NCBI GenBank assembly: GCA_020636255.1 | Contig: JACJYE010000003.1 | Location: forward strand, 62,001 to 126,000 | Reading direction: 5' to 3' | Length of the DNA stretch: 64,000 nucleotides | Origin: Lewinellaceae bacterium | Lineage (GTDB): Bacteria > Bacteroidota > Bacteroidia > Chitinophagales > Saprospiraceae | Part shown: piece after piece, positions 27,829 through 37,224 of the stretch | Numbering within the stretch: position 1 is the first letter of the stretch | Layout: the number at the start of each line of letters is the position of its first letter | Made by a program: the position numbers and the translations under genes | The notes under the pieces: model-generated | Seen by the model: the letters and a program-made list of their open reading frames with translations, nothing else | What the model was told of the DNA's origin: nothing | Database searches by the model: none

Positions 27829-30800
27829 TTACAGCCCGGACGGGTCAAATTCACGGTTAACGCCAAACCATTTGATCGTGCGCTCACCCAGGCCGTCAGC
27901 GGCGATATGGATGAGGTACACCCCGCTGGCCACCGGTATCTGCTTGTTGTTGCGCAGGTCCCATTCCAGAGCCGGGTTGATCTGCGTCCGGCCGATGGCA
28001 CGGTTGGTCCCTTCCGGCACCAGCCCTATTTCATCGCGCACGTACTGGCGGATGAACTTGCCATCCAGCGAGTAGATCGTAACGGTGCACTTGGCCGGCA
28101 GGTTCGTGATCTTAACCGTAGTGGTGAACTGCGAAGTCTCGTAATCAGAGAAACCATAATACGGGTTCGGTACCACTTTGATCATATCAAGGGCATTGTC
28201 TACCTGTACCGACGACAGCTCGGCAGCCTGCTTGCCTTCGATGCTGAAGCGATAAAGCGGGTGGTAGTTGTTCTCGCCAGAGCCCGTACGCTGGTCACCT
28301 GCAAGAGTGGCATCGTCAACCTCTACCTGGTAGGGGTTCGTAACGCGCAGCTTCACGATCATATCGGACGGGATGAGGCCTTCAGCATAAGTCTTCATCC
28401 GGATATCCTCGTTGGTCAGCAGCATACCGCCCCAGGTAACCTCTTTCATCGCCTTGACCTTCGTCAGCGGGCTGGGGCCCGGCTTGAGGTTGAGGCGGAA
28501 GAGTTCGCACTTATCGTAGGGCGTGCGGGTCACATATACGCAGTGCTGGCCACCCGTGTAGTACGGATAGGGGATCGTCGCAGGGTCCAGTGCCAGCAAT
28601 ACCTGGCTGTTCGGGTTGAACATCATATCACGGCCCGTAGCACCTTCGTCAAAGGCATCGGGTTCGATGGAACCATCGTACACCGAGTTCTCACCGAAGA
28701 ATACGTTGAGGCGCTGGCCGGTCTCCACATCGATGGCATAACCCGGGAACCAGCCCATACCGCGTTGCATCACCTGCTGGCCACCCGACATGACAGGGTT
28801 GCCGTCTTTATCCAGTTCAATGGTGCCGTCAGGAGCAGGCAGCCCGTCAGGGCCGGCATCCTTACCTACGGCCAGGCCGTAGCGCAGGTCAAACTGCTTG
28901 AGGCCGCCCTCCGTTTGGTAGCCGAAGTCCGTATAGAAACGGTTGGCCGTTTCCACGATCACGCAGCGGCTCCACAGGTCCTTGTTGGAAGTGAAAACGA
29001 TATCGACGTTGTTGAGGTTCTGGATATCCATCTGGTTGCGCACGATACCGCTGGCGCTGTTGTTCGTCCAAACCGGGCCGATGAACGGAAAATCGAATTC
29101 CCCCCTCGTCTTCCAGTCCAGGAGATAATAAGGCATGAACGGCGACTGGCCGAACTGGGTCAGGCCACCGTCCGGGTCGAGGGCCTCATCGCGCTCGCCA
29201 GGGCCGGTCGACAGGTAGTTGTACATGTAGTCGTCGAAGTTGACCAGCGAAAGGTCGGTCTTGTTCGGGATGTAATTCAGCCAGGGGTCAGCAGCGGGGT
29301 CCACGTAACTGATCTCATAGCCGATATAACCGTTGGAGGCATCGCCCTTGGTACCCGGTTCCGGCACCTGGCCGATGGAAACAGTAAAGCCGAACTGGCG
29401 GATGATCTGCTCGTTGAGCTGCGCGATGGTCTTCTCTGATGCTACTGCAAAAGAAGGATCGTCGAGATTGCGAAGCTCCCAGCGGGCATTAGCAGCCAGG
29501 CTGTTGTCACTCTGGTTGCCATCGACGAACTTGAGCTCGAAGTTGCCATCTACCACATCCAGCGGGTTGAAGACCTGGATGGCAATGGGGCCGCGGCCCG
29601 GAGCATAGGTCAGGTCGCCGATGTACTGCTCGTTATTGGCAAAGGCCGCTTCGAGGGCAGCGCGCGACTCGTCGCTCAGGTCGAGGAAATTCTGGCCGGT
29701 GCCTATACCATCAACGCGGGTGATGACGGCGCCGTCGCCATAGTCGGCGTTGAGCGAGCGGTCGACGATCGGGCGCGGAATGCCGGTATACGGCAAGCCG
29801 TCGCTGTTGGGGCCGATATTGCGGCGGCCTTCCAGGTAGGGCTCTTTCTGGCCTACGTTGGCGGCCGGGTCGTACGGTTCGTAGTTGTTGTACGCATAGG
29901 CCACCGAAACGAAGTAGTACTTCTTGTGGTTGATCAGGCGGCGGTCGCCCTGCGCAAAAGCATCTTCCGTAACGCGGAAGGTGTGGCGGATGCCTGTATT
30001 ATCCCCATCAACCTTCAATTCCGGCACGTAGTACTCATTACCGGTCGGGTTATCTATCGTCGACCAGTTGAATATCTTTTCCACACCGTTGCGGATGTCT
30101 ACCTGAACGATCAGACGGGCCTTGGTCGGGTCGCTGATATTGTCCTGCGTCAGGCCGATGTTCGGGCCTGAAACCTGATAGACCTTATAGCCTTCAAACA
30201 CGTAAAGGCTGTCGTCCGCCGTGGGCGGGATCTCGAGGCCAACTTCCTGGTATGCCTCAAAAGCATTATTGGAATTGGACTCGATCGTATCGTTGGTCAG
30301 TACGAGGATCAGCTCGCGGTCCAGCTCGATGATGTCGATATCCGGAGCATCGGGGCCGTCGGTGATATCGAAGCAGTTGTCGAACAGAGCCTGTGCCAAT
30401 TCATCGGCCGACTGCAGGCGGCGGATGCTCGGGCAGGGGTAGGATTCATCGGCCACCCAAACCACGCCGATGATCAGCTCGTTCACAGCACCGGGGTCGA
30501 GGCGGAAAGGGCCGGAAGCCTGGATCGTACGGCGGTCGCCATAACCCAGGCCAGCCGTACACATCGACCAGCCGTTGCCATCGTCGGGAGCTTCTGTAAA
30601 GGCAAAATTGATAGGCTCGCCATCCTGATAGGCATCGTCGCCATAGGTAAAGGGGCTGCCATCGCGCCAGGAACCCGTCAGGTAGCGGTAGTATTCAAGG
30701 CCCGAGCCCGGGTCTTCCATACCTGCCGGCCAGTCGCCGACACTACCGTTGTTGTAGTAGGTGAAAGAAGACATGCCCAACTCGACGATGGTATCCGCAG

Positions 30801-31965
30801 GCTCATTGCGGCCGGGGTTGACCAGTTCGCCACCGGGGCCGAACTTCTTGGGGCCGAGCGGGCCGCGGAAGTAGTCAATACCCAGAATGGGCACTTCATC
30901 ACAGTAGGTGTTCACACCGCCATCACAGGTACAGCCTGTGGTGCCGTCCAGAATATCTTCGTTATACACATAAGCAAGGCTGCGCAAGGTATCGCAACCG
31001 ATGTAGTCGTCAGTATGGCATCCCAGGTCGGGGTCTACCCACATGGCGAAGAAAGTACTGTCGATAGGCTCGATAGCGCGGTTGATCAGCTTATAGCGCT
31101 GGAAGGTCATGTTGTTGAGCTCATCGTTGGTCGCATACCCGAAAGCCTGCACCTGTATCTCCATCTTGATCGGAGCGGCGTTGGTCTGGGTATGGATATT
31201 GCCGTTGTCGTTGTAGATCCAGAAGATCATTTCATCCGGATATTGGGGCGTCACGCAGCCCCTGATCTCGATCACCGGGAAATCACCGTTCTGCGGGTTG
31301 TATTCCCCGTCTTCATCAGCATCGTAAAAGCCCGCCAGGCCTTGTTCCGTATTGGGCAGCTCGAAGCCGTTCACATCAAAGAAGAAGGGGTTTTTCTTGC
31401 CCGGCCAGCCGCGAACACCTTTCGGGATCATGGCCTCTTCATAAGGTGTGCCGTTCGTTATGGATTCCTGGTACAAGCGGAGGTGCTCATCGATCTCTTT
31501 GCCCGTCACCGTAAAGAAGCGGTCCCATTGAGAACATACTTCCTGCTCCGTTTCACCGGGGTTGGGGGCGTCGAGCGGAGTAAGGGGCCCGGGCCAGAAG
31601 TCGAAGCGGCTGGGGCGGCCATAAGTCTGAGCTGCAACTTTCAGGTTACCGGCAGCATCCACACCACCGAGCCAAACGGCGCCGGCAAAGATCGAAGATA
31701 CTTCAGGTTCTCCGGCGGGAACTTTGGGCACGACGTAGCGGCCGTCGGAACCATCCCACCAAACGTCGCCGGCGCTCCAAAGGCGGGCGCGCACGTTATT
31801 GACGGCCTGGTCGACGGAGGATTTACTGGCATCGCAGGCCTCCCTATAGGTAATTTTTCCTGTGTTATCAGCGCCTGGAGATTGCCGCTGTTCAGGGTTG
31901 ATGTTGGCCATCGCCGCCGAGGCGATGAAAGCAACCCCTAATAAGCTGAGTAATACTTTACGCAT
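27829..31965 (-). CDS. Very large secreted protein with C-terminal T9SS/FlgD-like domain
   Basis: A 1378-aa protein with a signal peptide (MRKVLLSLLGVAFIASAAMA). The N-terminal half has conserved-looking segments (WWDGSDGRYVVPKVPAG, AGAVWLGGVDAAGNLKVA, YDADEDGEYNPQNGD) without a recognised domain name. The C-terminus (VVPNPYYGFSDYE ... KCTVTIYSLDGKFIRQY ... ASGVYLIHI) is a FlgD/type A T9SS-like fold, followed by about 15 extra residues (WFGVNREFDPSGL), so it is not a canonical sorting domain end. It sits between a TonB-dependent receptor and a PorV-like gene. Function unknown; it may be a surface partner of the receptor. Confidence 0.8.
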   Translation of the reverse strand: MRKVLLSLLGVAFIASAAMANINPEQRQSPGADNTGKITYREACDASKSSVDQAVNNVRARLWSAGDVWWDGSDGRYVVPKVPAGEPEVSSIFAGAVWLGGVDAAGNLKVAAQTYGRPSRFDFWPGPLTPLDAPNPGETEQEVCSQWDRFFTVTGKEIDEHLRLYQESITNGTPYEEAMIPKGVRGWPGKKNPFFFDVNGFELPNTEQGLAGFYDADEDGEYNPQNGDFPVIEIRGCVTPQYPDEMIFWIYNDNGNIHTQTNAAPIKMEIQVQAFGYATNDELNNMTFQRYKLINRAIEPIDSTFFAMWVDPDLGCHTDDYIGCDTLRSLAYVYNEDILDGTTGCTCDGGVNTYCDEVPILGIDYFRGPLGPKKFGPGGELVNPGRNEPADTIVELGMSSFTYYNNGSVGDWPAGMEDPGSGLEYYRYLTGSWRDGSPFTYGDDAYQDGEPINFAFTEAPDDGNGWSMCTAGLGYGDRRTIQASGPFRLDPGAVNELIIGVVWVADESYPCPSIRRLQSADELAQALFDNCFDITDGPDAPDIDIIELDRELILVLTNDTIESNSNNAFEAYQEVGLEIPPTADDSLYVFEGYKVYQVSGPNIGLTQDNISDPTKARLIVQVDIRNGVEKIFNWSTIDNPTGNEYYVPELKVDGDNTGIRHTFRVTEDAFAQGDRRLINHKKYYFVSVAYAYNNYEPYDPAANVGQKEPYLEGRRNIGPNSDGLPYTGIPRPIVDRSLNADYGDGAVITRVDGIGTGQNFLDLSDESRAALEAAFANNEQYIGDLTYAPGRGPIAIQVFNPLDVVDGNFELKFVDGNQSDNSLAANARWELRNLDDPSFAVASEKTIAQLNEQIIRQFGFTVSIGQVPEPGTKGDASNGYIGYEISYVDPAADPWLNYIPNKTDLSLVNFDDYMYNYLSTGPGERDEALDPDGGLTQFGQSPFMPYYLLDWKTRGEFDFPFIGPVWTNNSASGIVRNQMDIQNLNNVDIVFTSNKDLWSRCVIVETANRFYTDFGYQTEGGLKQFDLRYGLAVGKDAGPDGLPAPDGTIELDKDGNPVMSGGQQVMQRGMGWFPGYAIDVETGQRLNVFFGENSVYDGSIEPDAFDEGATGRDMMFNPNSQVLLALDPATIPYPYYTGGQHCVYVTRTPYDKCELFRLNLKPGPSPLTKVKAMKEVTWGGMLLTNEDIRMKTYAEGLIPSDMIVKLRVTNPYQVEVDDATLAGDQRTGSGENNYHPLYRFSIEGKQAAELSSVQVDNALDMIKVVPNPYYGFSDYETSQFTTTVKITNLPAKCTVTIYSLDGKFIRQYVRDEIGLVPEGTNRAIGRTQINPALEWDLRNNKQIPVASGVYLIHIAADGLGERTIKWFGVNREFDPSGL

Positions 31966-32050
31966 AGCACTATGAGTTTTAAAATTAGAGTATTGGAATC
32001 AGGCCGGGCGGAGGAGTCAGCCTCCCCTGCCCGGCATTAATAAAGTTCAA

Positions 32051-35000
32051 TTAAAAGTCAAGGATCGCCCCTACATAGATCCTGCGCGGCAGGCTGTAGA
32101 AGTTCGGGTTCAGAATGCGCCACTGGTACGAATCCAGGAAAGCCTCCAGCTGACGCTGCGAGCTTTCGATGGTGCGGAGCTGCGATTGGCCTTGCGGCGT
32201 ACGCAGGTAACCGTCGTCTTCCGGAGAGCCCGTGGCCGAGTAAACGTTGATCACGTTGCGGCGGTCCAACAGGTTCGATACGCGGCAGTATACGTTCAGG
32301 CCAAGCCGGTTACCCAGGTCGAAGTTCTTATCAACCCTCAGGTTGATCGTAAAGTTCCAGGGCTTGCGGGCGCCGTTGAGCGCACCGACCGTACCGGTAC
32401 CACCAAGTTGAAGCGCCTGCAGGGCAGCAGTATACGGGCGGCCGGAAACGGCCACCGTCTGAAGGTTTACGCCTGCGTTGGCAAAGATATCGGCGCCAAA
32501 GAGGCGCGGGCCCGTGTAGCTGTTGCCCGAGCTGTAACGGTAATCGATGTTGGCCACAATGCGGTGGCGTTCGTCGAAGTTCAGCGGGAAGAGGGTCCGC
32601 AGTACACCACGAGAGCCCAGGCCGCGCTGAGAGTTGGCATCAGAACCGGTGCCATCGGCGAACTGCAGGGTATAGTTGGCGTTAAAGGAAATGTTGCCCG
32701 TCCGGCGCAGGTCGTACTGGAAGGAGAAGCCCTTCACCGTACCGAAGTCCTGGTTGTCATAAGTCGTGTACTGGCTGATGACGGCAACGGGGAAGAAGGT
32801 CCGGATCTGGATCATATCCCGCATCTCCTTATAATAAGCGGCAATCTTAAGGGCCGAGGTATTGGACAGTTTCTGCTGGAAGCCGACCTCGTAGTCGATG
32901 GTGCGTTCGGGCTTCAGGCTCGGGTTGTTCTTCACAGCATCTGAGCGCTCTACGAAGTAGAAGTAGTCGAGCGGCGTAGCGATCGTATTGGACGGCGGCC
33001 GCTGAACCAGGATATCGTAGTGTGCAAAAAAGTTGGCCTCATCGGAGATGGGGAAGGAGAAGGCCAGGCGAGGCATGAAGTTCACCTGTACTTCGTAGTC
33101 TTCAAAGGAGACGTTCGGGTCAAAGTCGCGCTTTTTAACGAAGTCGAAGTCATCGCGCACGCGCAGGTCTTTGTATACCGGATTGACCACACCGCCCTGG
33201 AAGATGAGAGCCGCGTTGTTCACCGGATTACCGTTGGCCTCGTACCAGTCGTCGCCATTGCGATAGGCTTTGACGGACTGGCCGGAAGCATCCTCAGCAT
33301 AGACCTTGAAATCATCGCCGATATTACCCGGGCTGGCGCCGCCGAACTCGCTGTGGTAATCGGAAGCGCCCATGATCTCGTACAGAGAGTAGTTATCCTT
33401 CAGCACTTTGGTGTTGGCGTCATAACGGTCGACGCGCAGGCCGAGGCGGAAGATGATGTCTTTGAAGGTAAACTTATCCTGGATGTAAGCCGCGCCGTAG
33501 ATGGGGCGGTTCGGTGCAACCGGGAAAGTGCGGATGCCATTCTCATCGGTAGCGGTAAAGAAATCTTCGAAGGTGCCGTCGAAGTTCTCGCCAAGGTAAG
33601 TATAACCGTAATAGCCCAGGCCGACGCTGCGGAAGTCGTTCAGCTCGCGGGCGGAGAACATATCCAGGCGCAGGTCTTCGGGGCGCAGGCCGTCGACGTT
33701 GACGAACTCCTTCAGGCTCTGGCCCGTAACCTCGCGCACACTTTTGTAGAATTTGTCGTCAGCGCCTTCCACAATAGTTACGTCATAGATGGTCAGCGGC
33801 AATGTAACGCCGAAAACCTCTACGGAGTCGATGGTTTCAAGTGCATCGGTCAGCGGCATGCCATTCTCGTCGAAGGGAATACCCTGGATCTGGTTATTGA
33901 CCAGCTGGCGGGCCAGCAGCCACAGTGCGCGCGGGTTGATATCATAACCGCGGTTGATGCGCTGCTCATACCATACGCCAAGTTCGATGTTGTGGCGGCC
34001 CTTGTCGGAGCTGCCCGGCACCAGGTCGAAGTTAATGCGGCCCTGGAAGGTGGCCAGGTCGTTGTCGCGCTTCTGGTACAGGTTGTAAACCGTGCCAACG
34101 TTGGTGTGGAAGCCCCAGGAGTCGGAGAAAACATCCAGCGTCTGGCCGTTGTAGGCGTTGAAGCCTTCAAGGGTAGGCGGCAGGTCGGCATCGCCACCGG
34201 CAGCCAGGGGGTTGTTGTAGTTGGCCAGCACGGGGTTGATCGAGGCATCGGGCGTATAGCCCGTCAATACCTGGCGATAGTCGACGTGTTGGAAATGGAA
34301 GCCCAGGTCAGTCGTATCGCTGCGCAGCTCGAAGACCGGTTCCCAGGCCTGGTCGAACTGGCCGACATAGCCATAGTTGAACAGGTTATCGCCATGGCGC
34401 GGGTCGGCCAGTGACGATTTCGTCTTTTCGTACCCGAACTGCAGCGTATAGGAAGCGTTCTGGATCAGCGCGCTTTTGTCGGAGCGGTCTGCATTAGCGC
34501 CCGTAGCGCCGCCAAGGCGGTGGCGGAAGCGGAAGTTACCGCGATAGGTCAGGTTGTTCTGCGTAGGGTTGTTATAGCTGTTCAGCAGGCGCCAGTTGGT
34601 GCCGGTGCCACTACCGCCGCCCGGAGTGAAGGTGTCGTCCTGATCGCTGTAAGCGCCGGTGAGGGTAACGTCGATGGCGCTGCTGAGGCGGGCATCGAGT
34701 TTACCCGTCAGGTCATAGCGGCGGAAATTTTCGTTGGATTGGTAGTCAAGCACATCGACGTCCTCGTCGGTGAGGAAGTCGGCGGCGACAAACTGGTTGC
34801 CCCCCAGTTCGATAACGGGGTTAGCTTGCAGCTCGCCCAGCACGTTGTCCTTGACGCGGTAGAGAGGTACAGCTGATGGGTCGTCATCAAGCTGGTCGGT
34901 CATACGGCCCGAGAGGCGGAAGCCCAGCACCGAACTTTTGGAGCCGTCGCCATTATCTTTGCGGATAAGGGGCCCGCTGAGGTTAAAGCCCACCAGGCTC

Positions 35001-35734
35001 TGCTCGTAGGGGTCGAGGTACTTGGAGGTTTCTACTTCCACACCACCGGAGAACTGGCTTGATGGGCCTTTGGTGGTGATGGAAATGATACCACCGGTCA
35101 CGTCGCCGTATTGAGCCTCGATACCACCGGTGATCACCTGCAGCTGGTCGATCTCCGATTCAGGGATCAGGTTGCCGCGCACGCGGATGCCATCGATGTA
35201 GTAATCGGTGGCGTTGTCGCGCGAACCGCGAACCGTGATGGCGTCCCCTTCATCGGCAGAGGCCAGGCCCGCCGTGGTAGCGGCAAGGGCATTGATGTTC
35301 CGGGTGGGAAGGTTTTTGATCTGGTCACTGGTGATGACCGCCCCCTGTGTAGTGTTGTCCTGCTCGATCAGCGGGACTTTGTATTCGGTTACGACGACCT
35401 GGTCGAGCAAGACGCCTTCGGCGGAGAGCTGGATGTCCAGCTTGTTGGCCTTACCGGCCAACACTTTTACGCCGGTCACCCGCTGTTTGGCATAACCGAC
35501 GTAGGTGACTTCCACATCGTAAGTGCCCGGGTCGATAGAAGTGAGGCTGTAGTTGCCGTCGAAGTCTGTCTCCGTACCGGTAGAAAGCACTCCGTTCTTG
35601 TAAATGGCCACGTTGCCAAAGATGATCGGCTCACCCGAGTCCTTGTCTGTGACCTTACCCTGAAGCGCGGTCTGCGCTACCGCAGATGCTCCAGTGATCA
35701 GGAGTACAAAAAACAATAGTAAATAACGTGCCAT
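32051..35734 (-). CDS. TonB-dependent receptor with carboxypeptidase-regulatory N-terminal domain
   Basis: The start at 35734 begins the signal peptide (MARYLLLFFVLLITGASAVAQ), giving 1227 aa. A CarboxypepD_reg-like domain (LQGKVTDKDSGEPIIFGNVAI ... GNYSLTSIDPGTYDVEVTYVGY) is followed by the plug (NLPTRNINALAATTAGL, TVRGSRDNATDYYIDGIRV, VITGGIEAQYGDVTGGIISI) and a long 22-strand-type barrel ending in RRIYVGAILDF. No SusD gene is adjacent, so it is not a SusCD pair. Substrate unknown. It heads an operon with the 1378-aa protein and the PorV-like barrel. Confidence 0.93.
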   Translation of the reverse strand: MARYLLLFFVLLITGASAVAQTALQGKVTDKDSGEPIIFGNVAIYKNGVLSTGTETDFDGNYSLTSIDPGTYDVEVTYVGYAKQRVTGVKVLAGKANKLDIQLSAEGVLLDQVVVTEYKVPLIEQDNTTQGAVITSDQIKNLPTRNINALAATTAGLASADEGDAITVRGSRDNATDYYIDGIRVRGNLIPESEIDQLQVITGGIEAQYGDVTGGIISITTKGPSSQFSGGVEVETSKYLDPYEQSLVGFNLSGPLIRKDNGDGSKSSVLGFRLSGRMTDQLDDDPSAVPLYRVKDNVLGELQANPVIELGGNQFVAADFLTDEDVDVLDYQSNENFRRYDLTGKLDARLSSAIDVTLTGAYSDQDDTFTPGGGSGTGTNWRLLNSYNNPTQNNLTYRGNFRFRHRLGGATGANADRSDKSALIQNASYTLQFGYEKTKSSLADPRHGDNLFNYGYVGQFDQAWEPVFELRSDTTDLGFHFQHVDYRQVLTGYTPDASINPVLANYNNPLAAGGDADLPPTLEGFNAYNGQTLDVFSDSWGFHTNVGTVYNLYQKRDNDLATFQGRINFDLVPGSSDKGRHNIELGVWYEQRINRGYDINPRALWLLARQLVNNQIQGIPFDENGMPLTDALETIDSVEVFGVTLPLTIYDVTIVEGADDKFYKSVREVTGQSLKEFVNVDGLRPEDLRLDMFSARELNDFRSVGLGYYGYTYLGENFDGTFEDFFTATDENGIRTFPVAPNRPIYGAAYIQDKFTFKDIIFRLGLRVDRYDANTKVLKDNYSLYEIMGASDYHSEFGGASPGNIGDDFKVYAEDASGQSVKAYRNGDDWYEANGNPVNNAALIFQGGVVNPVYKDLRVRDDFDFVKKRDFDPNVSFEDYEVQVNFMPRLAFSFPISDEANFFAHYDILVQRPPSNTIATPLDYFYFVERSDAVKNNPSLKPERTIDYEVGFQQKLSNTSALKIAAYYKEMRDMIQIRTFFPVAVISQYTTYDNQDFGTVKGFSFQYDLRRTGNISFNANYTLQFADGTGSDANSQRGLGSRGVLRTLFPLNFDERHRIVANIDYRYSSGNSYTGPRLFGADIFANAGVNLQTVAVSGRPYTAALQALQLGGTGTVGALNGARKPWNFTINLRVDKNFDLGNRLGLNVYCRVSNLLDRRNVINVYSATGSPEDDGYLRTPQGQSQLRTIESSQRQLEAFLDSYQWRILNPNFYSLPRRIYVGAILDF

Positions 35735-35939
35735 AAAATTTCCTGTTTTAATATTTCGACTTAAAACCAAGGGTTTCCAGAACCGTGCACAATTTTAAAA
35801 AAATAAAGCCTGTTTTCAAAGAATTTCCTTTTGAGGCGCGGGGAAAGAAAACACATAATTTTTTCCTGGCTGCCGGCCAGCTCCCTTTTCTTGCTGTCTC
35901 CTCAAAAAACAAACAGGCTGGTATTCACTTCGGCAATTT

Positions 35940-35947
35940 CAAAAGTA
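35940..35947 (-). promoter_or_regulatory. -7 promoter element for the TonB receptor operon
   Basis: TACTTTTG on the minus strand fits TAnnTTTG. The upstream -33 region is weak (TGG rather than TTG). It implies a leader of about 200 bases. Confidence 0.45.
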
Positions 35948-36211
35948 GGATAATTTGCCAGGATGCACACCATCATTTTTTTCCTAAAGTCAGGTTTCTG
36001 ATTTTTTTTTCCTGTTTGAAGGCAGCCTGTTCAGGCCTATACTTCTCTTAACGGGCGGGGCAAATATAATGCTTCTTCCGGATTATAGAAGTATGGTGCT
36101 TTCGTCCTGTACCTGACAAGCGGGGAAAAAGATGGCACAACGAGCGGTGGGCAGAATTTTGAAAACTCAGCTATATATTTGCCTGAGCTTACTACCTGAT
36201 AAGTAACCATC

Positions 36212-36317
36212 AAAAAACTAAGTTCGACGATTTTACGATGTGGCACAGACTGGAAGCTTCAGAAAAGCTGGAAGACAAGCCACATCGTAAAATCTCCAAT
36301 GGAGAACTTAATTTTTT
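36212..36317. repeat. Nested inverted repeat upstream of the lipoprotein gene
   Basis: Outer arms AAAAAACTAAGTTC (36212-36225) and GAACTTAATTTTTT (36304-36317) pair with one mismatch. Inner arms GATTTTACGATGTGGC (36229-36244) and GCCACATCGTAAAATC (36279-36294) pair perfectly. The whole could form a cruciform or be a degenerate miniature transposon. Confidence 0.75.
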
Positions 36318-36361
36318 GAACACTATAAAGCATACATTTCACAAACGCAAAACCAGAAAAA

Positions 36362-37054
36362 ATGAGACACAGATACCTGATTTTAATACTGGCATGTTTT
36401 GTGGCCCTGTCAACAGCCTGCCGGCAGAACAAAGAGGAACAGAAAGGGCCGCAGCTGTTCGCCGATCTTTACGTGCGTTACCTGCAGGCTGAAGAAGAGC
36501 TTAAAGCCACCGCCACCTTCTTCGAGGGGGATTCCATCGAAACGGCATCTCCGAAGATACTTACGGGTGGAGCCTCTTTCCAGGGTAGCGGTATGGAGCC
36601 ACGTCCGCTCCCCGGCGGCACGGTCCGCTACACCCTGCAGCGCAATGGAGATTACGCCGCCTCTTTCCCTTTCCGCTTTAAGAACAACAACGGGCTGCAG
36701 CAGGAATACAGCCTCTCCATGGCGCCCATCGACACCTTTTATATACATGGAGCGAAAGCAAGCAAGAGCCAGGGGATGTCGGCCTACGCCGACGGAGGCC
36801 AGCTCCAGGCCGGAGAAAGCCTGGTCTTTCTGTTCAGTGACGCTCAAAACCAGGCCTTCTCTTTCACCCTCAACGGCCCTCTTGCTACTACAGAGATCAA
36901 AGTCCCGCCCTCCCAACTGGAAAGCCTCAAGCCCGGCCCATATCAGTTGTATCTGGTAAAAAAGAAGCGCTCGACAGAAGTCAAACCCGGCCTGGCCGTA
37001 TTGGCCAACATAGAGTTCTACACCCGGACAGTAGAGGTGGAGGTGGAGGAGTAG
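36362..37054 (+). CDS. Hypothetical lipoprotein, 230 aa
   Basis: The N-terminus MRHRYLILILACFVALSTACRQ is a lipoprotein signal peptide, with a lipobox STAC and the lipidated cysteine near residue 20. The mature part is mostly beta (TVRYTLQRNGDYAASFPFRF, QAFSFTLNGPLATTEIKV) with a helical start, and ends in an acidic VEVEE. No family recognised. Probably anchored in the outer membrane. Confidence 0.75.
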   Translation: MRHRYLILILACFVALSTACRQNKEEQKGPQLFADLYVRYLQAEEELKATATFFEGDSIETASPKILTGGASFQGSGMEPRPLPGGTVRYTLQRNGDYAASFPFRFKNNNGLQQEYSLSMAPIDTFYIHGAKASKSQGMSAYADGGQLQAGESLVFLFSDAQNQAFSFTLNGPLATTEIKVPPSQLESLKPGPYQLYLVKKKRSTEVKPGLAVLANIEFYTRTVEVEVEE

Positions 37055-37120
37055 AATGGTTGCTGAATGGCAGGCTGCGCACCTGGAGACATGCGACATC
37101 CAGCTTTCTACCCACTAAGA

Positions 37121-37224
37121 AGAGCTCGTTTGGAGGCCACCCTTTGGGCTAAAAAACGCCACTTTTTCGCTGGTACTGCGCTGACATTTTTTTTCTCCAA
37201 AAGCGGCATCCAAACAAGTTCTAA
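37121..37224. repeat. MITE-like family, about 104-bp copy
   Basis: Left terminal repeat AGAGCTCGTTTGGAGGC (37121-37137), right terminal repeat within 37205-37223 (ATCCAAACAAGTTCTA). The interior starts with ACCCTTTGGGCTAAAAAA followed by CGCCACTTTTTCG, matching the reverse complement of the right part of the 44.1-kb copy, but is shorter. Its right terminal repeat overlaps the stop codon of the adjacent thioredoxin gene. Confidence 0.8.

Larger units (their letters stand above)
35735..36361. other. Long intergenic region between divergent genes
   Basis: It contains a TACTTTTG -7 element for the TonB receptor operon (35940-35947, minus strand) and a nested inverted repeat at 36212-36317. The remaining A/T-rich sequence shows no convincing gene; short open frames here lack family features. 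Confidence 0.6.

Noticed and set aside
27907..29439. Long plus-strand open frame (510 aa) in the 1378-aa gene
   Set aside because: Low-complexity composition, no motifs, and the opposite strand is clearly coding.
33020..34414. Long plus-strand open frame (464 aa) antisense to the TonB receptor
   Set aside because: The receptor motifs on the minus strand explain the region.
36037..36246. 69-aa open frame in the intergenic region upstream of the lipoprotein
   Set aside because: No ribosome-binding context or family; it overlaps the inverted repeat.
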